64,000 nt of DNA from Planctomycetia bacterium (lineage in GTDB: Bacteria; Planctomycetota; Phycisphaerae; Phycisphaerales; SM1A02). Under the pieces are notes generated by a model. The model did not search any database. It saw only the letters and a list, made by a program, of their open reading frames with translations, and had not been told where the DNA came from. Every line of letters starts with the position of its first letter. Positions within the stretch are counted from its first letter, which is position 1. Of this stretch, positions 8,550-17,339 are shown piece by piece. Where the stretch lies: assembly GCA_005799495.1 (NCBI GenBank), contig SYGP01000012.1, positions 1 through 64,000 on the forward strand, in the 5' to 3' direction. The position numbers and the translations under genes were made by a program.

Positions 8550-9700
8550 GCCGGGTTGGGCGCTGGCACCGGCCCAGACGCGGACGCGGGCATGACCTGC
8601 GCATACACCCAGAAGTCGCTGCTCCGTGTGTTTCCGCTCGGGTCGCGCGCCGTCATCGACACGGGCGCGAGCAGGATTGCCGCACCGTTCGCAGATCCCG
8701 TGCGGTCACCCATCGCTCCCGCAGTGGCCGTGGCAACCATCGATACCAGTGCGCCCTCGCTATCCGAGCGCTGTCCGACAAACTTCACATCGATGCGCGA
8801 GTCCTTCGACTGAACGCCCGTCACGGTCCAACCCTGCGCGCGCTTGAGCTCAAACTCGAACGGAAGCGGCACGTCCACCCGCAGTGAGCCAAGATTGGCG
8901 CGGTACTCCGCGAAGGGCAGTTGCGGCGTGATCTTGGTGCAGGCGTGCCGCACACGCATGTCGATCACAGGAGCAAGCGGATGATCGGTCTCGATGATCA
9001 GGTAGGGGGGCATCCGGTCACAGGGGATGCCTTGAAAGTCATACGCCACGTCGTAGGCAGTCTGCGGCTCGTCGCGTGCAGGGTTCCACCCGATGAACTG
9101 CGGCGGCTTGCCCATGACCGAGAGCACCCGAAACGGGCGGCCATCGGTGCACGACACCTTCATCTCACCCACGAGCGGTGGCGGCGCGACCGAGGGACTG
9201 CGCTGCGGGTCATCGAACAGATTGATGTAGGGCATGCGTTTGTTTTCGATCACATCGATGCAGGTCGACCGAACGGCATACGCGATCTCTCCTTGCATTT
9301 GCAGCGTGATCGGCGCACTGCGATCGGAAAAGGTCAGCGTCACTGCGGCTGTCTTGACTCCCGTCGATGCGGCGACCTTCATCGTGAGGGGAATCTCGAT
9401 GCTGCCCTTCGGCGGGATGACCTTGCCCGTCGCATCGACAGTCGTGCAGGTGCAAGTCGGAACGACGGACGCGATCGTGATCGGCTTGTCGGTGATGTTC
9501 GACAGCCGGAACGAACGCGTGATCGTGTCGCGCGGCTGCATGAGTCCAAGGCTGATGAACGGAGGATCAACGAGAATGCTGGCACTTGCTCCCTGCGCCG
9601 ATGCGTGCTGGCTGAACGACAGTCCGATCATCGTGGCCAACGCAAGCGCGCGAGCGGTCCACGGACGCAGCCGGGCAGCCATTCGGCAGAGGATCATCAT
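8531..9700 (-). CDS. Exported DUF1573 protein, paralogue 1
   Basis: This is a 389-residue exported protein with a signal peptide (MMILCRMAARLRPWTARALA, then cleavage near QHASAQ). Residues about 45-135 form a DUF1573 Ig-like domain, with FRLSNITDKPITIASVVPTC followed by TCTTVD, holding the C-x-C pair typical of the family. The remaining 230 residues have no domain name I know but clearly match the protein at 19510: FRVLSVMGKPPQFIGW, PCDRMPPYLIIETDHPLAP and DMRVRHACT. Function is unknown; DUF1573 proteins are secreted and common in Bacteroidetes and planctomycetes. I set the start at the paired ATGs at 9700/9697; the upstream open frame lies opposite the next gene. It diverges from the MDR gene by 23 bp. 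Confidence 0.8.
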   Translation of the reverse strand: MMILCRMAARLRPWTARALALATMIGLSFSQHASAQGASASILVDPPFISLGLMQPRDTITRSFRLSNITDKPITIASVVPTCTCTTVDATGKVIPPKGSIEIPLTMKVAASTGVKTAAVTLTFSDRSAPITLQMQGEIAYAVRSTCIDVIENKRMPYINLFDDPQRSPSVAPPPLVGEMKVSCTDGRPFRVLSVMGKPPQFIGWNPARDEPQTAYDVAYDFQGIPCDRMPPYLIIETDHPLAPVIDMRVRHACTKITPQLPFAEYRANLGSLRVDVPLPFEFELKRAQGWTVTGVQSKDSRIDVKFVGQRSDSEGALVSMVATATAGAMGDRTGSANGAAILLAPVSMTARDPSGNTRSSDFWVYAQVMPASASGPVPAPNPAQKSGS

Positions 9701-9723
9701 CGCTCCACTATAGGATCGCGACC

Positions 9724-10803
9724 ATGAAAGCCATCGTGATCGAGCGGCAAGGCAACCCGGTCGCTGCGAATGTTTCGCTTGTCGACGGACGCGATCAGCC
9801 GCAGCCAGGAACCGGCGAGGTGCTCGTGCGGACGGAAGCGTCGGCGCTGAATAGTCTTGATTTGTGGGTCGGGCGCGGCCTCCCTGGAATCGACACTCGA
9901 TATCCGTTTTCGTCAGGATCGGATGGCGCTGGCACAGTCGTCGCACTCGGGCAGGGGGTCGATCCTGTGTGGCTCGGGCGGCGGGTTCTGTTGAACGCAG
10001 CTGTCGTTCAGGAACAACAGCCGAACCCGCTCCGTGCGGAGGCCGGTGAGGACATCTCCATGATCGGCGAGCATGTCGAGGGCACGATGCGCGAGTTCTT
10101 CACGGCACCAGCGGCAAACCTGCTCGACATTGGTGACATCGATGCGGTGCAAGCGGCTGCGTTCGGACTCACGCACTTGACGGCTTGGCGAATGCTGATG
10201 ACCCGAGCGCGCCTCCAAGCTGGGTCGACCGTTCTGGTGACGGGCATTGGCGGGGGAGTGGCACTTGCCCTTCTCAATATCGCGAAGCACTTCGGTTGTC
10301 AGGTCGTCGTGACGAGTCGGCACCGAGAGAAGCTCGATCGCGCGTTGGCCCTCGGCGCCGCTCATGGCGTGCTTGATGATGGATCAGATTGGTCGAAGGG
10401 AGTTCGCGCTTGGACCGGGCGGCGGGGCGTTGATGTAGTGGCTGATTCGGTAGGAAAGGCGGTGCATTTGCAAAGCATCAAGAGTCTTGCCAGAGGCGGC
10501 GTCTTCGTCACCTGCGGCGCAACCACGGGCGGTGACGCAACAACGGATCTGACCCGGGTCTTCTGGAATCAGTTGTCGATTTTGGGCTCCACCATGGGGG
10601 ACATGTCGGAGTTTCGGGCTGTGACCGCCCTTCTGCACAGCGGTGCGATCAAGCCGATTGTGGACTCGGTCCACACGCCGCACCACGCCAAGGCAGCCTT
10701 CGAGCGGCTCGAGTCGAGGGAGCAGTTTGGCAAAATCGTCATCGACTGGCGCTCAGGCGCTTCGACAAGTCCGATAATGGCGCATTTGATGAAATGCTCC
10801 TAA
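9724..10803 (+). CDS. Zinc-independent MDR-family oxidoreductase (quinone reductase-like)
   Basis: This is a 359-residue medium-chain dehydrogenase/reductase. The N-terminal GroES-like fold begins MKAIVIERQGNPVAANVSLV. The nucleotide-binding half shows VLVTGIGGGVALALLNIAKH and GCQVVVTSRHREKLDRALAL, the pattern of NAD(P)H-dependent quinone reductases and enoyl reductases. The catalytic-zinc Cys/His motif is not seen (SDGAGTV replaces the GHE motif), nor is the four-Cys structural zinc loop, so a zinc-free reductase is more likely than an alcohol dehydrogenase. The substrate cannot be named. The last 15 residues (SGASTSPIMAHLMKCS) are a short unrelated-looking tail. It diverges from the DUF1573 gene and stands apart from the secreted protein downstream. 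Confidence 0.85.
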   Translation: MKAIVIERQGNPVAANVSLVDGRDQPQPGTGEVLVRTEASALNSLDLWVGRGLPGIDTRYPFSSGSDGAGTVVALGQGVDPVWLGRRVLLNAAVVQEQQPNPLRAEAGEDISMIGEHVEGTMREFFTAPAANLLDIGDIDAVQAAAFGLTHLTAWRMLMTRARLQAGSTVLVTGIGGGVALALLNIAKHFGCQVVVTSRHREKLDRALALGAAHGVLDDGSDWSKGVRAWTGRRGVDVVADSVGKAVHLQSIKSLARGGVFVTCGATTGGDATTDLTRVFWNQLSILGSTMGDMSEFRAVTALLHSGAIKPIVDSVHTPHHAKAAFERLESREQFGKIVIDWRSGASTSPIMAHLMKCS

Positions 10804-10816
10804 ATATCAAACAAAA

Positions 10817-10845
10817 TTAGCGCAGGGGTAGAGCGGTTCTATGTT
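10817..10845 (+). promoter_or_regulatory. Weak sigma-70-like promoter candidate
   Basis: TTAGCG (10817-10822), a 17-nt spacer and TATGTT (10840-10845) lie about 108 bp before the ATG of the large secreted protein. The match to consensus is poor in the first box and partial in the second. The location in the only A/T-rich patch of the intergenic region is the main support. Confidence 0.3.
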
Positions 10846-10952
10846 TACGACGATGCCATGTTGGCACTGCGTTCATGAGTTGTTCGGGCGCAGCTGAGCG
10901 TGTTCGATTCAATCACCTCTGTTCGGCTTTCTCAATCAAGTTAGGAGTTCGG

Positions 10953-13466
10953 ATGAACATCACTGGAGTCTTCAAGTCAACGGTGGTTGCTGGCACTTTC
11001 GCCGCAGCCTTCATCGCCGCGGGAGCGGCAGCCCAAGGCGACGAGTGTTCGGGAGCAACCGTGCTCGCGAACGGAACGCCTTCAGCATTCGACACAGCGG
11101 CTGCGACGCCAAGCGCGGGAGCTGTGGATGACACGCTTTGCGCCGGCACCTTCCTGAACTGGCTCGCCACGCAAAACGATGTCTGGTTCAAGTTCACGGC
11201 GACGGAGTCGGGACTTCTTGAGATCAACACCTGCCTCAGCGGCAGTTACGACACCTCGATCGTCGTGTACTCGGGCACTTGCTCGGCACTGACCCCGATC
11301 GCCTGCAACGGCGATGGCGCCGGGCTGGCAGGTTGCCAGCAGTATTACTCACGAATCACTGATCTTGCTTTGAACGCCAACCAAACCGTCTTCATCCGCG
11401 TCGGTGGCTACGACGGAGCCGTCGGCAGCGGACAGATTGTCGCTTCGTTTGCTGGCGTTCCAGCTGGCTGCCTTGGTGCAGTCGGAGCGTGCAACGAACC
11501 GCACGGTGGACTCGGCTGCGACACCCCGGCATGTTGCTCGCAGGTGTGCGCGTTCAATCCGATTTGCTGCGATGTCGGCTGGGACGCTTCCTGCGTCGCG
11601 AACGCCATTGAGCTTTGCGGATATTACTTCTGCCCACCCCAATCGGGCGCGCCGGCCAACAACTGTGCAACGGCGGCGACATCGGTGTCGGGAAGCGCCG
11701 ACAGTGTGCAGACCTTCAACACCACCAACGCAACGATGGACGGACCCGACCACGCTGGGGCGACCTGCGCGTCGGGCAGCGATATCTTTGCCCATGACGT
11801 TTGGTGGAAGATCGTGCCGGCAAACAATGGCGCGCTGGTTCTTTCCACATGCGGTTCAGTCAGCTACGACAACAAGTTGGCGGTCTACAACCTCGGAACC
11901 GACCCCGCTGCGTTCGACTACAACGAGTTGGCTGGTGCGCTCGTTGGATGCAACGACGATGGAACCGCTTGTGATACCTCAGCGACTCCGCCACAACCTT
12001 ACGCGTCGGAACTGTCGGTGAATGTTGTGGCCGGTAGCACCTACCTGATTCGCCTTGGCTCCTATGCGGAGGGCGAAACTGGGTCGGGACAGTTGCGGAT
12101 CACCGTTCCTGCCGCATGCACCCTGCCTTCGGGCGGCGGGGCGGAAGGCGAGGATTGCGGATCTGACACGAACGATGGTTGCAATGGCACCACGGGCGGA
12201 TTTGCCAACCTGAACTTTGGCGAAACGGTCCGCGGAAACTTCTGGGCCGATGCAGATACCCGCGACACGGACTTCTACCAGTTCCAAGTCACGGCTCCGA
12301 CGCAGGTCACTGTGTCGGTCAAGTCGTCGAGTTTGGTGACGGTCCTCCTGCTCAAGGGTGATCTCACTGTGGCAGAATGCGCTGGCGTGCAGATCATCTC
12401 TGCAGGCTCTGGTGTATGCCCCACCTCGGCATCGTCCTGCTTGACCCCAGGTGTCTACTACGCCTTTGCAGCGGTCAATGGTTTCACTGGCGTTCCTTGC
12501 GGATCGGGCTCGATCAATGAGTACTCGATCGAGTTGTCTGGCGTTCCAGCAACCTGCCCAATCACCCTCTCGGGTGGTTTCGACGGAACGGCCACGCAGC
12601 CGGGCGTTTGTGATAACCCTGGTCCGACCACGGTGACCACATCCACCGCTGCCCCGGGCGCTGGAATCGTTGCCTGTGCAGCAAATCCAGCGTTCCCGAA
12701 CTGCGCGGCTGGTGGTTCAACTGTCAACTCGTATGCGCGCTCGATTCCCGCCGGTCAGTTGAACGGCGAGATCAGCTGCATCGATCTTGGCGTCTTCTGT
12801 GTTGCCCGCGATGTGAATGCCGCGAACACCGCGTGCGTCCTTTACATCAGCGATCTCGCCCTGCCCGCAAAGGTCGGAATCTATGCCGACTTGGATGGCG
12901 GCGCTCCGAGGTTCAAGACGGCCGACGGCGGCGTCGACGGCGGCGACCTCGAGGCGATCTTTGTTCAGGATGTGCTGGTTCCTGGTGGTGCGTACACGGC
13001 GACCCTCAACTTTGAGGCTCCTGTGTGCGTTCAGGAATACGCGGACAAGAACCTGGTGGTGATCTTGGACTGCCCGGACTTCGCGAATGTGGCACAGCCT
13101 GGAGTGCCGCAGGGTGCTGGCTACCAACTCCGTGCCGGCGGCGGCGCAGTTACTGGCCAGGGTTCCAACACCTATGTGCGGCTCAGCTGCGCGGACGGTG
13201 CTGGTGCTTATGTTCTTGCGGAGTCGCTCGGTGCCACCTTCACGGCCCAGTGGATCGTGAATGTGAACGGCACCAATGGCGCAAGCTGCAACGCACCTGC
13301 GTGCCCGGCCGACTTCAACGGCGACGGCGTGCGCAACGGAACGGACCTCACCGTGATCCTCTCCAGCTGGGGAACCCCAGCCGGCGACGTGAACGGCGAC
13401 GGCACCACCAATGGAACAGACCTCACGGTGCTGCTCAGCGGTTGGGGCGCATGCCCAACTGGTTGA
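10953..13466 (+). CDS. Large Cys-rich secreted protein with dockerin-like C-terminus
   Basis: This is an 837-residue exported protein. The ATG at 10953 follows a ribosome site (TTAGGAG) and opens a signal peptide (MNITGVFKSTVVAGTFAAAF) cut near AAAQ. Two beta-sandwich repeats resembling pre-peptidase C-terminal domains follow (DVWFKFTATESGLLEINTC and DVWWKIVPANNGALVLSTC). A compact Cys-rich module sits between them (GLGCDTPACCSQVC, NPICCDVGWDASCV), with about ten Cys in 50 residues. A third PPC-like part (RDTDFYQFQVTAPTQVTVSV) and a beta-rich region come next. The end is a two-copy dockerin-like anchor (DFNGDGVRNGTDLT, DVNGDGTTNGTDLT). No catalytic motif is visible, so an adhesive or structural surface role is the best guess. 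An intrinsic terminator follows. Confidence 0.85.
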   Translation: MNITGVFKSTVVAGTFAAAFIAAGAAAQGDECSGATVLANGTPSAFDTAAATPSAGAVDDTLCAGTFLNWLATQNDVWFKFTATESGLLEINTCLSGSYDTSIVVYSGTCSALTPIACNGDGAGLAGCQQYYSRITDLALNANQTVFIRVGGYDGAVGSGQIVASFAGVPAGCLGAVGACNEPHGGLGCDTPACCSQVCAFNPICCDVGWDASCVANAIELCGYYFCPPQSGAPANNCATAATSVSGSADSVQTFNTTNATMDGPDHAGATCASGSDIFAHDVWWKIVPANNGALVLSTCGSVSYDNKLAVYNLGTDPAAFDYNELAGALVGCNDDGTACDTSATPPQPYASELSVNVVAGSTYLIRLGSYAEGETGSGQLRITVPAACTLPSGGGAEGEDCGSDTNDGCNGTTGGFANLNFGETVRGNFWADADTRDTDFYQFQVTAPTQVTVSVKSSSLVTVLLLKGDLTVAECAGVQIISAGSGVCPTSASSCLTPGVYYAFAAVNGFTGVPCGSGSINEYSIELSGVPATCPITLSGGFDGTATQPGVCDNPGPTTVTTSTAAPGAGIVACAANPAFPNCAAGGSTVNSYARSIPAGQLNGEISCIDLGVFCVARDVNAANTACVLYISDLALPAKVGIYADLDGGAPRFKTADGGVDGGDLEAIFVQDVLVPGGAYTATLNFEAPVCVQEYADKNLVVILDCPDFANVAQPGVPQGAGYQLRAGGGAVTGQGSNTYVRLSCADGAGAYVLAESLGATFTAQWIVNVNGTNGASCNAPACPADFNGDGVRNGTDLTVILSSWGTPAGDVNGDGTTNGTDLTVLLSGWGACPTG

Positions 13467-13528
13467 TGCAGGTGGTCTGACTGGAAGGACCGCCCGCGCG
13501 GTCTGGACGACAACAAGGTGATTTGAAC

Positions 13529-13564
13529 AAAGGGTCCCTCGGCATGCCGAGGGACCCTTTTCAA
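13529..13564 (+). terminator. Intrinsic terminator after the large secreted protein
   Basis: A perfect 32-bp palindrome has arms at 13529-13544 and 13545-13560 (AAAGGGTCCCTCGGCA and its complement), running into a short T run. It lies 62 bp after the stop codon. Near-perfect symmetry means it could also end transcription from the right, including the tmRNA precursor. Confidence 0.85.
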
Positions 13565-13672
13565 TTCCGCGCCAGCAGTGGTGGCGGAGTGCGCAGCACC
13601 TCCGCACCGCCGCAGCGCAGCGCAGCAGCGCCGCAGCTCTTGAGCTTTGAGTGCCCGAGGGGGCGAGATGAG

Positions 13673-14022
13673 TGGAGCCGAGGGGAGTCGAACCCCTGTG
13701 CCGATCCAGATGACAAGCCGCTTCTACGCGTGTATCCGCCTATTCAATCTCGGTTCCCGCTCCGCAAGGCGGCGGCGTGCAGAGAACCTTGGCATGCAAA
13801 AGTCTCGTTCCCGCAGGGCATGCCAGCCCTTGGCAACCAGCCCGATGTGTGTCGGTCCCCCGCCTCATCGGGCGTCAGACGGGGTGACCGCGCGGACCAA
13901 TTAGGCCGCGAGTGCGTACTGCGTATTGGCAGACGTGTTGTGCATCATTTTTACGTGGCCTAGATGCTTCCACGACGCGCCACGACAGGCCATGGCTGGC
14001 CGGTCGAAGCCAATTCGGCCCC
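13673..14022 (-). ncRNA. ssrA: tmRNA (ssrA), one-piece, tag ANTQYALAA
   Basis: This is transfer-messenger RNA, which rescues stalled ribosomes and tags the broken protein for proteolysis. The minus strand reads GGGGCCG at the 5' end (14022) and CGGCTCC plus discriminator A at the 3' end (13673). These form a seven-pair acceptor stem with G-U at the third pair, the alanine identity element. The T arm GGGGTTCGACTCCCC precedes the 3' end. CCA is not encoded. The tag frame lies at 13901-13930: GCC AAT ACG CAG TAC GCA CTC GCG GCC TAA, giving ANTQYALAA, with the usual YALAA degron end. The length of 350 nt is normal. It diverges from the MsrB-MsrA gene. ClpS, a substrate adaptor, is encoded at 59737. 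Confidence 0.95.
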
Positions 14023-14108
14023 AAATGTCAAAGACGCTTGGAGTGTACTCCGTGTTCGAACCGAATCCACTGAGATCGCTCGTCGACCTACTCTTGAGCG
14101 GCGTACCA

Positions 14109-15242
14109 ATGCCCATGCCACGAAGAACCAGACCAAGACTGTTCCGCATTCATGTGCTGCTGTGTGCTCTGCACATCGCGGCGATTTCGTCCGCGTGCGA
14201 TGAGTCGAATGGTGTCGCGGTGGCGCAATCGAAGGAGAGTGATCCCGTGAAGAGTTCGCAAGTCATGAGTGCGCCCCGCCGCTACTCGAGGTCCGGCTAT
14301 GACATCACACCGCTGACCAAGGCCCGCGTCGAGGCGTTGGCAAGCAAACTTGATGCGGAGGCGTTTCGGGTCACGCAGCAGTCGGGGACCGAACCCGCGT
14401 TCTGCGGCAACTTGGTGGACAACAAGAAGGATGGCACCTACTGCTGTGTGGTGTGCGGTCTGCCGCTGTTTGCAAGCAGCAACAAGTTCCACTCTGGAAC
14501 GGGCTGGCCGAGTTTCTTCGCACCCGTGGACCGCGCGCATGTGGCGGAGCGCGAGGACAGTTCCCATGGCATGGATCGAGTGGAGATCAACTGCGCGCGG
14601 TGTGGTGCGCATCTTGGTCATGTGTTTGAGGATGGGCCAAAGCCGACTGGCTTGCGGTATTGCCTGAACAGCGCCGCGCTGAAGTTCTATGAGAAGGGAA
14701 GCGAGATGCCGAGCGAGAGCAAGCCGATCAAGACGGAAACCGCATACTTTGCCGGTGGGTGCTTCTGGGGGATTGAGCACATCTTCCAGCAGGCACCTGG
14801 CGTGATCTCCGCAGAGAGCGGGTACATGCAGGGGCAGACGGACAAGCCGACATACCGCGAGGTGTGTGATGGTGATACGGGGCATGCAGAGGCGGTTCGT
14901 GTGGTGTTCGACCCAACCGTCATCACCTACCGCCAGTTGTTGCAGGGCTTCTTCAAGATGCATGATCCCACGCAGGTGAATCGGCAGGGCCCCGATGCGG
15001 GGACGCAGTACCGCAGCGGCGTGTTCTGTGCGACGCCGCAGCAGTTGGAAGAGGCGCGCGCGTATGTGGCGGAGTTGAACGCAAAGAGCGCCTTCCGAAA
15101 GCCGATTGCGACGCAGGTGGAGGCGGCGAAGACCTTCTTCCCCGCAGAGGACTATCACCAGGACTATGTGGACAAGACTGGCCGCTCATGTCATGTGGGC
15201 AACCCGTGGCCTGAGGTGCTCGGTGCGGCTGCGAAGCCGTGA
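14109..15242 (+). CDS. msrBA: MsrB-MsrA methionine sulfoxide reductase fusion, exported
   Basis: This is a bifunctional repair enzyme reducing both methionine sulfoxide stereoisomers: MsrB the R form, MsrA the S form. The 377-residue protein begins with a signal-like segment ([20 protein letters not shown]) ending in ISSAC, an imperfect lipobox, so it is probably periplasmic or membrane-anchored. The MsrB domain (about residues 60-190) has the zinc pairs CVVCG and [14 protein letters not shown], and catalytic RYCLNSAAL. The MsrA domain follows with [12 protein letters not shown] and a C-terminal [11 protein letters not shown]. Domain order is B then A. The start at 14109 or 14115 is chosen because the frame further left runs into tmRNA. 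The M28 peptidase gene starts 7 bp downstream, so they likely share a transcript. Confidence 0.93.
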   Translation: MPMPRRTRPRLFRIHVLLCALHIAAISSACDESNGVAVAQSKESDPVKSSQVMSAPRRYSRSGYDITPLTKARVEALASKLDAEAFRVTQQSGTEPAFCGNLVDNKKDGTYCCVVCGLPLFASSNKFHSGTGWPSFFAPVDRAHVAEREDSSHGMDRVEINCARCGAHLGHVFEDGPKPTGLRYCLNSAALKFYEKGSEMPSESKPIKTETAYFAGGCFWGIEHIFQQAPGVISAESGYMQGQTDKPTYREVCDGDTGHAEAVRVVFDPTVITYRQLLQGFFKMHDPTQVNRQGPDAGTQYRSGVFCATPQQLEEARAYVAELNAKSAFRKPIATQVEAAKTFFPAEDYHQDYVDKTGRSCHVGNPWPEVLGAAAKP

Positions 15243-15249
15243 AGCCGTG

Positions 15250-17244
15250 ATGATGCACGCGGTCGTGCCCGTGGTGATTTCGATTGCGGCGTTGGCCGCT
15301 GTGGATGATCCGAGCGCACCTGTTCCCGTGCGTGCGGATGCGGCGGAAGTCGCGGCTGTTCGTGATGCAGCGCTGTCCTGTGTGGACGCGAAGAGTCTGA
15401 GACAGTTTCATGATCTGCTTGCGTCGGAGCCGCATGTGGCTGGAACCCCTGGCGATGCGCGTGAGATTCGCCGCATTGAGTTGGCGTTTCGGGGCATGGG
15501 GCTCGAGACGGAAGTGTTCGAGTTCTGGCCTCTGTTGGCGGTGCCTGTTTCTGCGCGAGTGGAGATCGTGACTGCGGACGGTGCGGCCGTTCCGCCAGGA
15601 GGCGCGCGTCGCGGCGTGCTGCCTGTGATCGAGAAAAATCTTGCGGAGGATCCGTCTGCGGCGCATCCTGATTTGAGTTGGGGTTGGTGCGCGTATGGCG
15701 GATCGGGTGATGTCGAGGGCGAAGTGGTGTACGCGAACTATGGACGCGCTGAGGACTTCGCCAACCTCAAGGAGTGGGGGATCGACTTGAACGGCCGAAT
15801 CGTTCTTGCGCGGTACGGCGGCAACTTCCGTGGCTTCAAGGAGCTGTTCGCGCGCGAGGCAGGAGCGGTTGGCTTGCTGGTGTTCATCGATCCTGCGGAC
15901 AGCGGATTCAGCAAGGGCGAGACCTATCCAGATGGTCCGTGGGCGAACGATTCGTGCATTCAACGAGGGTCGATGCTGTCGCTCGGGTATCCAGGCGACC
16001 CGCTCACGCCTGGCTGGTCGGCGATGAAGAATGCACGGCGACTGTCGGAGTCAGAGGTTGCGTTTCCTGCGCTGCCCGTTCAGCCGATTGGCTATGCGGC
16101 TGCGGGGCAGATCATGGCGCGCATGAAGGGAGAGCCGATCCGTGATGAGTCGTGGCGCGGCGGGATGCAGATGGAGTATCGGCTGACGGGCGGCGGCGAG
16201 TGTCGCGTACGCATGGCAGTTGAGCAGCGGCGCGAGATCCAGCGAACCGCGAATGTGATTGCCCGGTTGCGTGGTTCGTCAGGAGATGGAACAACGCTGA
16301 TCATTGGGTGCCACCACGATGCGTGGGGGTTTGGTGCGGCGGACCCGCTCGCGGGAACGATCGTGTTGATGGAGTGCGCGCGTGCATTCGCGAACGCTGC
16401 CGCGGCTGGGAAGCGACCCGCGTGCGATCTGCTGTTCTGCGCGTGGGGCGCTGAAGAGTTCGGGATCATCGGTTCAACGGAGTGGGTGGAGGCGAATGCG
16501 TCGCAGCTTCAGACTGCCCGCGCCTACATCAACCTTGATATGGCATCGATGGGCATGAACCTCGGTGTGTCGGCTTCGCCGTCGATCCGCGCGGCCGTGG
16601 GCGCTGCGTGCGGGATCGATGTCACCACGATCGGCGTGCCCGGCGGCGGGAGCGATCATGTGGGATTCCTGTTCCATGCGGGAGTGCCGTGTGCGTCCGT
16701 GGGCGCGGGCGGCGCTCCAGGAACGGCATACCACTCGAACTACGACACGACTGCGTGGTACAGGAAATCTGTCGGCGACGACTATGCCAGCGCAGAACTC
16801 GTCAGTCGAGCGACGGTCTCGCTGGTGGCTTCTTTGTCGGCCGCTGGGGCAGCGTGGGACGCGCCGTCGGACACCGTTCGCGCGGTGCTTGAGGGGTGCG
16901 AGCGGATAAGAGGCGAGGCGGCGGGGTCAACTGGCGATCCGTTGGCGGGTGCGCGAGGTGAGGCCGCGTCGCGAGTGGCTGCGTGCTTGGCAGGCTGCGT
17001 GCCGACCCGCGGTGGACACCGATTGTTCTACTGCTCGGAAGGGCTGCCGGGGCGCCCATGGTTCAAGAACCTGCTGTACGCCACCAATCCAGACAACAGT
17101 TATCAATGCGCCGACTTGCCAGGGATTCGCTGGGCAAGAAGCCGGGCGGAGCTTGATTTGGCGGTCGAACAACTTTGCGCGGCCGCAAAGGAGGCTTCGG
17201 CGAAAGGCGGCGGGGCGGATATCCCCGAGGACAATACCCAGTAA
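15250..17244 (+). CDS. M28 metallopeptidase, glutamate carboxypeptidase II-like
   Basis: This is a 664-residue secreted zinc exopeptidase. A short signal sequence (MMHAVVPVVISIAALAAVDD) leads into an N-terminal region and a PA domain (VEGEVVYANYGRAEDFANLK, GRIVLARYGGNFRGFKELFA). The M28 catalytic core follows. The five ligands of the two-zinc site are visible: CHHDAW (His), ADPLAG (Asp), WGAEEFG (catalytic Glu and ligand Glu), NLDMAS (Asp) and YHSNYDT (His). The layout and the phrase GSTEWVEAN match the glutamate carboxypeptidase II/NAALADase branch (M28B), which removes C-terminal Glu or acts as a carboxy- or aminopeptidase. The C-terminal helical dimerisation part is partly recognisable. 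It follows msrBA by 7 bp. The substrate cannot be predicted. Confidence 0.92.
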   Translation: MMHAVVPVVISIAALAAVDDPSAPVPVRADAAEVAAVRDAALSCVDAKSLRQFHDLLASEPHVAGTPGDAREIRRIELAFRGMGLETEVFEFWPLLAVPVSARVEIVTADGAAVPPGGARRGVLPVIEKNLAEDPSAAHPDLSWGWCAYGGSGDVEGEVVYANYGRAEDFANLKEWGIDLNGRIVLARYGGNFRGFKELFAREAGAVGLLVFIDPADSGFSKGETYPDGPWANDSCIQRGSMLSLGYPGDPLTPGWSAMKNARRLSESEVAFPALPVQPIGYAAAGQIMARMKGEPIRDESWRGGMQMEYRLTGGGECRVRMAVEQRREIQRTANVIARLRGSSGDGTTLIIGCHHDAWGFGAADPLAGTIVLMECARAFANAAAAGKRPACDLLFCAWGAEEFGIIGSTEWVEANASQLQTARAYINLDMASMGMNLGVSASPSIRAAVGAACGIDVTTIGVPGGGSDHVGFLFHAGVPCASVGAGGAPGTAYHSNYDTTAWYRKSVGDDYASAELVSRATVSLVASLSAAGAAWDAPSDTVRAVLEGCERIRGEAAGSTGDPLAGARGEAASRVAACLAGCVPTRGGHRLFYCSEGLPGRPWFKNLLYATNPDNSYQCADLPGIRWARSRAELDLAVEQLCAAAKEASAKGGGADIPEDNTQ

Positions 17245-17258
17245 CTGCCCCATTTCTT

Positions 17259-17287
17259 TTGAACGGGACGGATTCCCACTCTATAGT
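17259..17287 (+). promoter_or_regulatory. Strong sigma-70-type promoter before the GSDH-family gene
   Basis: TTGAAC (17259-17264), exactly 17 nt, then TATAGT (17282-17287). Both boxes match consensus at four or five of six positions, with ideal spacing. The likely start of transcription is about 7 nt downstream, leaving a leader of about 45 nt before the ATG at 17340. Confidence 0.75.
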
Positions 17288-17300
17288 GAGGAGTCCTCAC
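17286..17300. promoter_or_regulatory. Possible operator palindrome GTGAGGA-G-TCCTCAC
   Basis: A perfect 7-1-7 inverted repeat overlaps the last bases of the -10 box and the expected transcription start. A repressor bound here would block the promoter, so this is a natural operator position. No regulator gene is next to it, so the cognate protein is unknown. Confidence 0.5.
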
Positions 17301-17339
17301 GATTCAAGCTCGAACCCGACACATCGACTGAGACCAACC

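Noticed and set aside
13926-14108. An upstream start for the MsrB-MsrA protein
   Set aside because: The extra 61 codons overlap tmRNA and its promoter and add no signal or domain.
13640-14110. A phage or island inserted at tmRNA
   Set aside because: tmRNA 3' ends are common integration sites, but no integrase or duplicated 3' end was found next to it.
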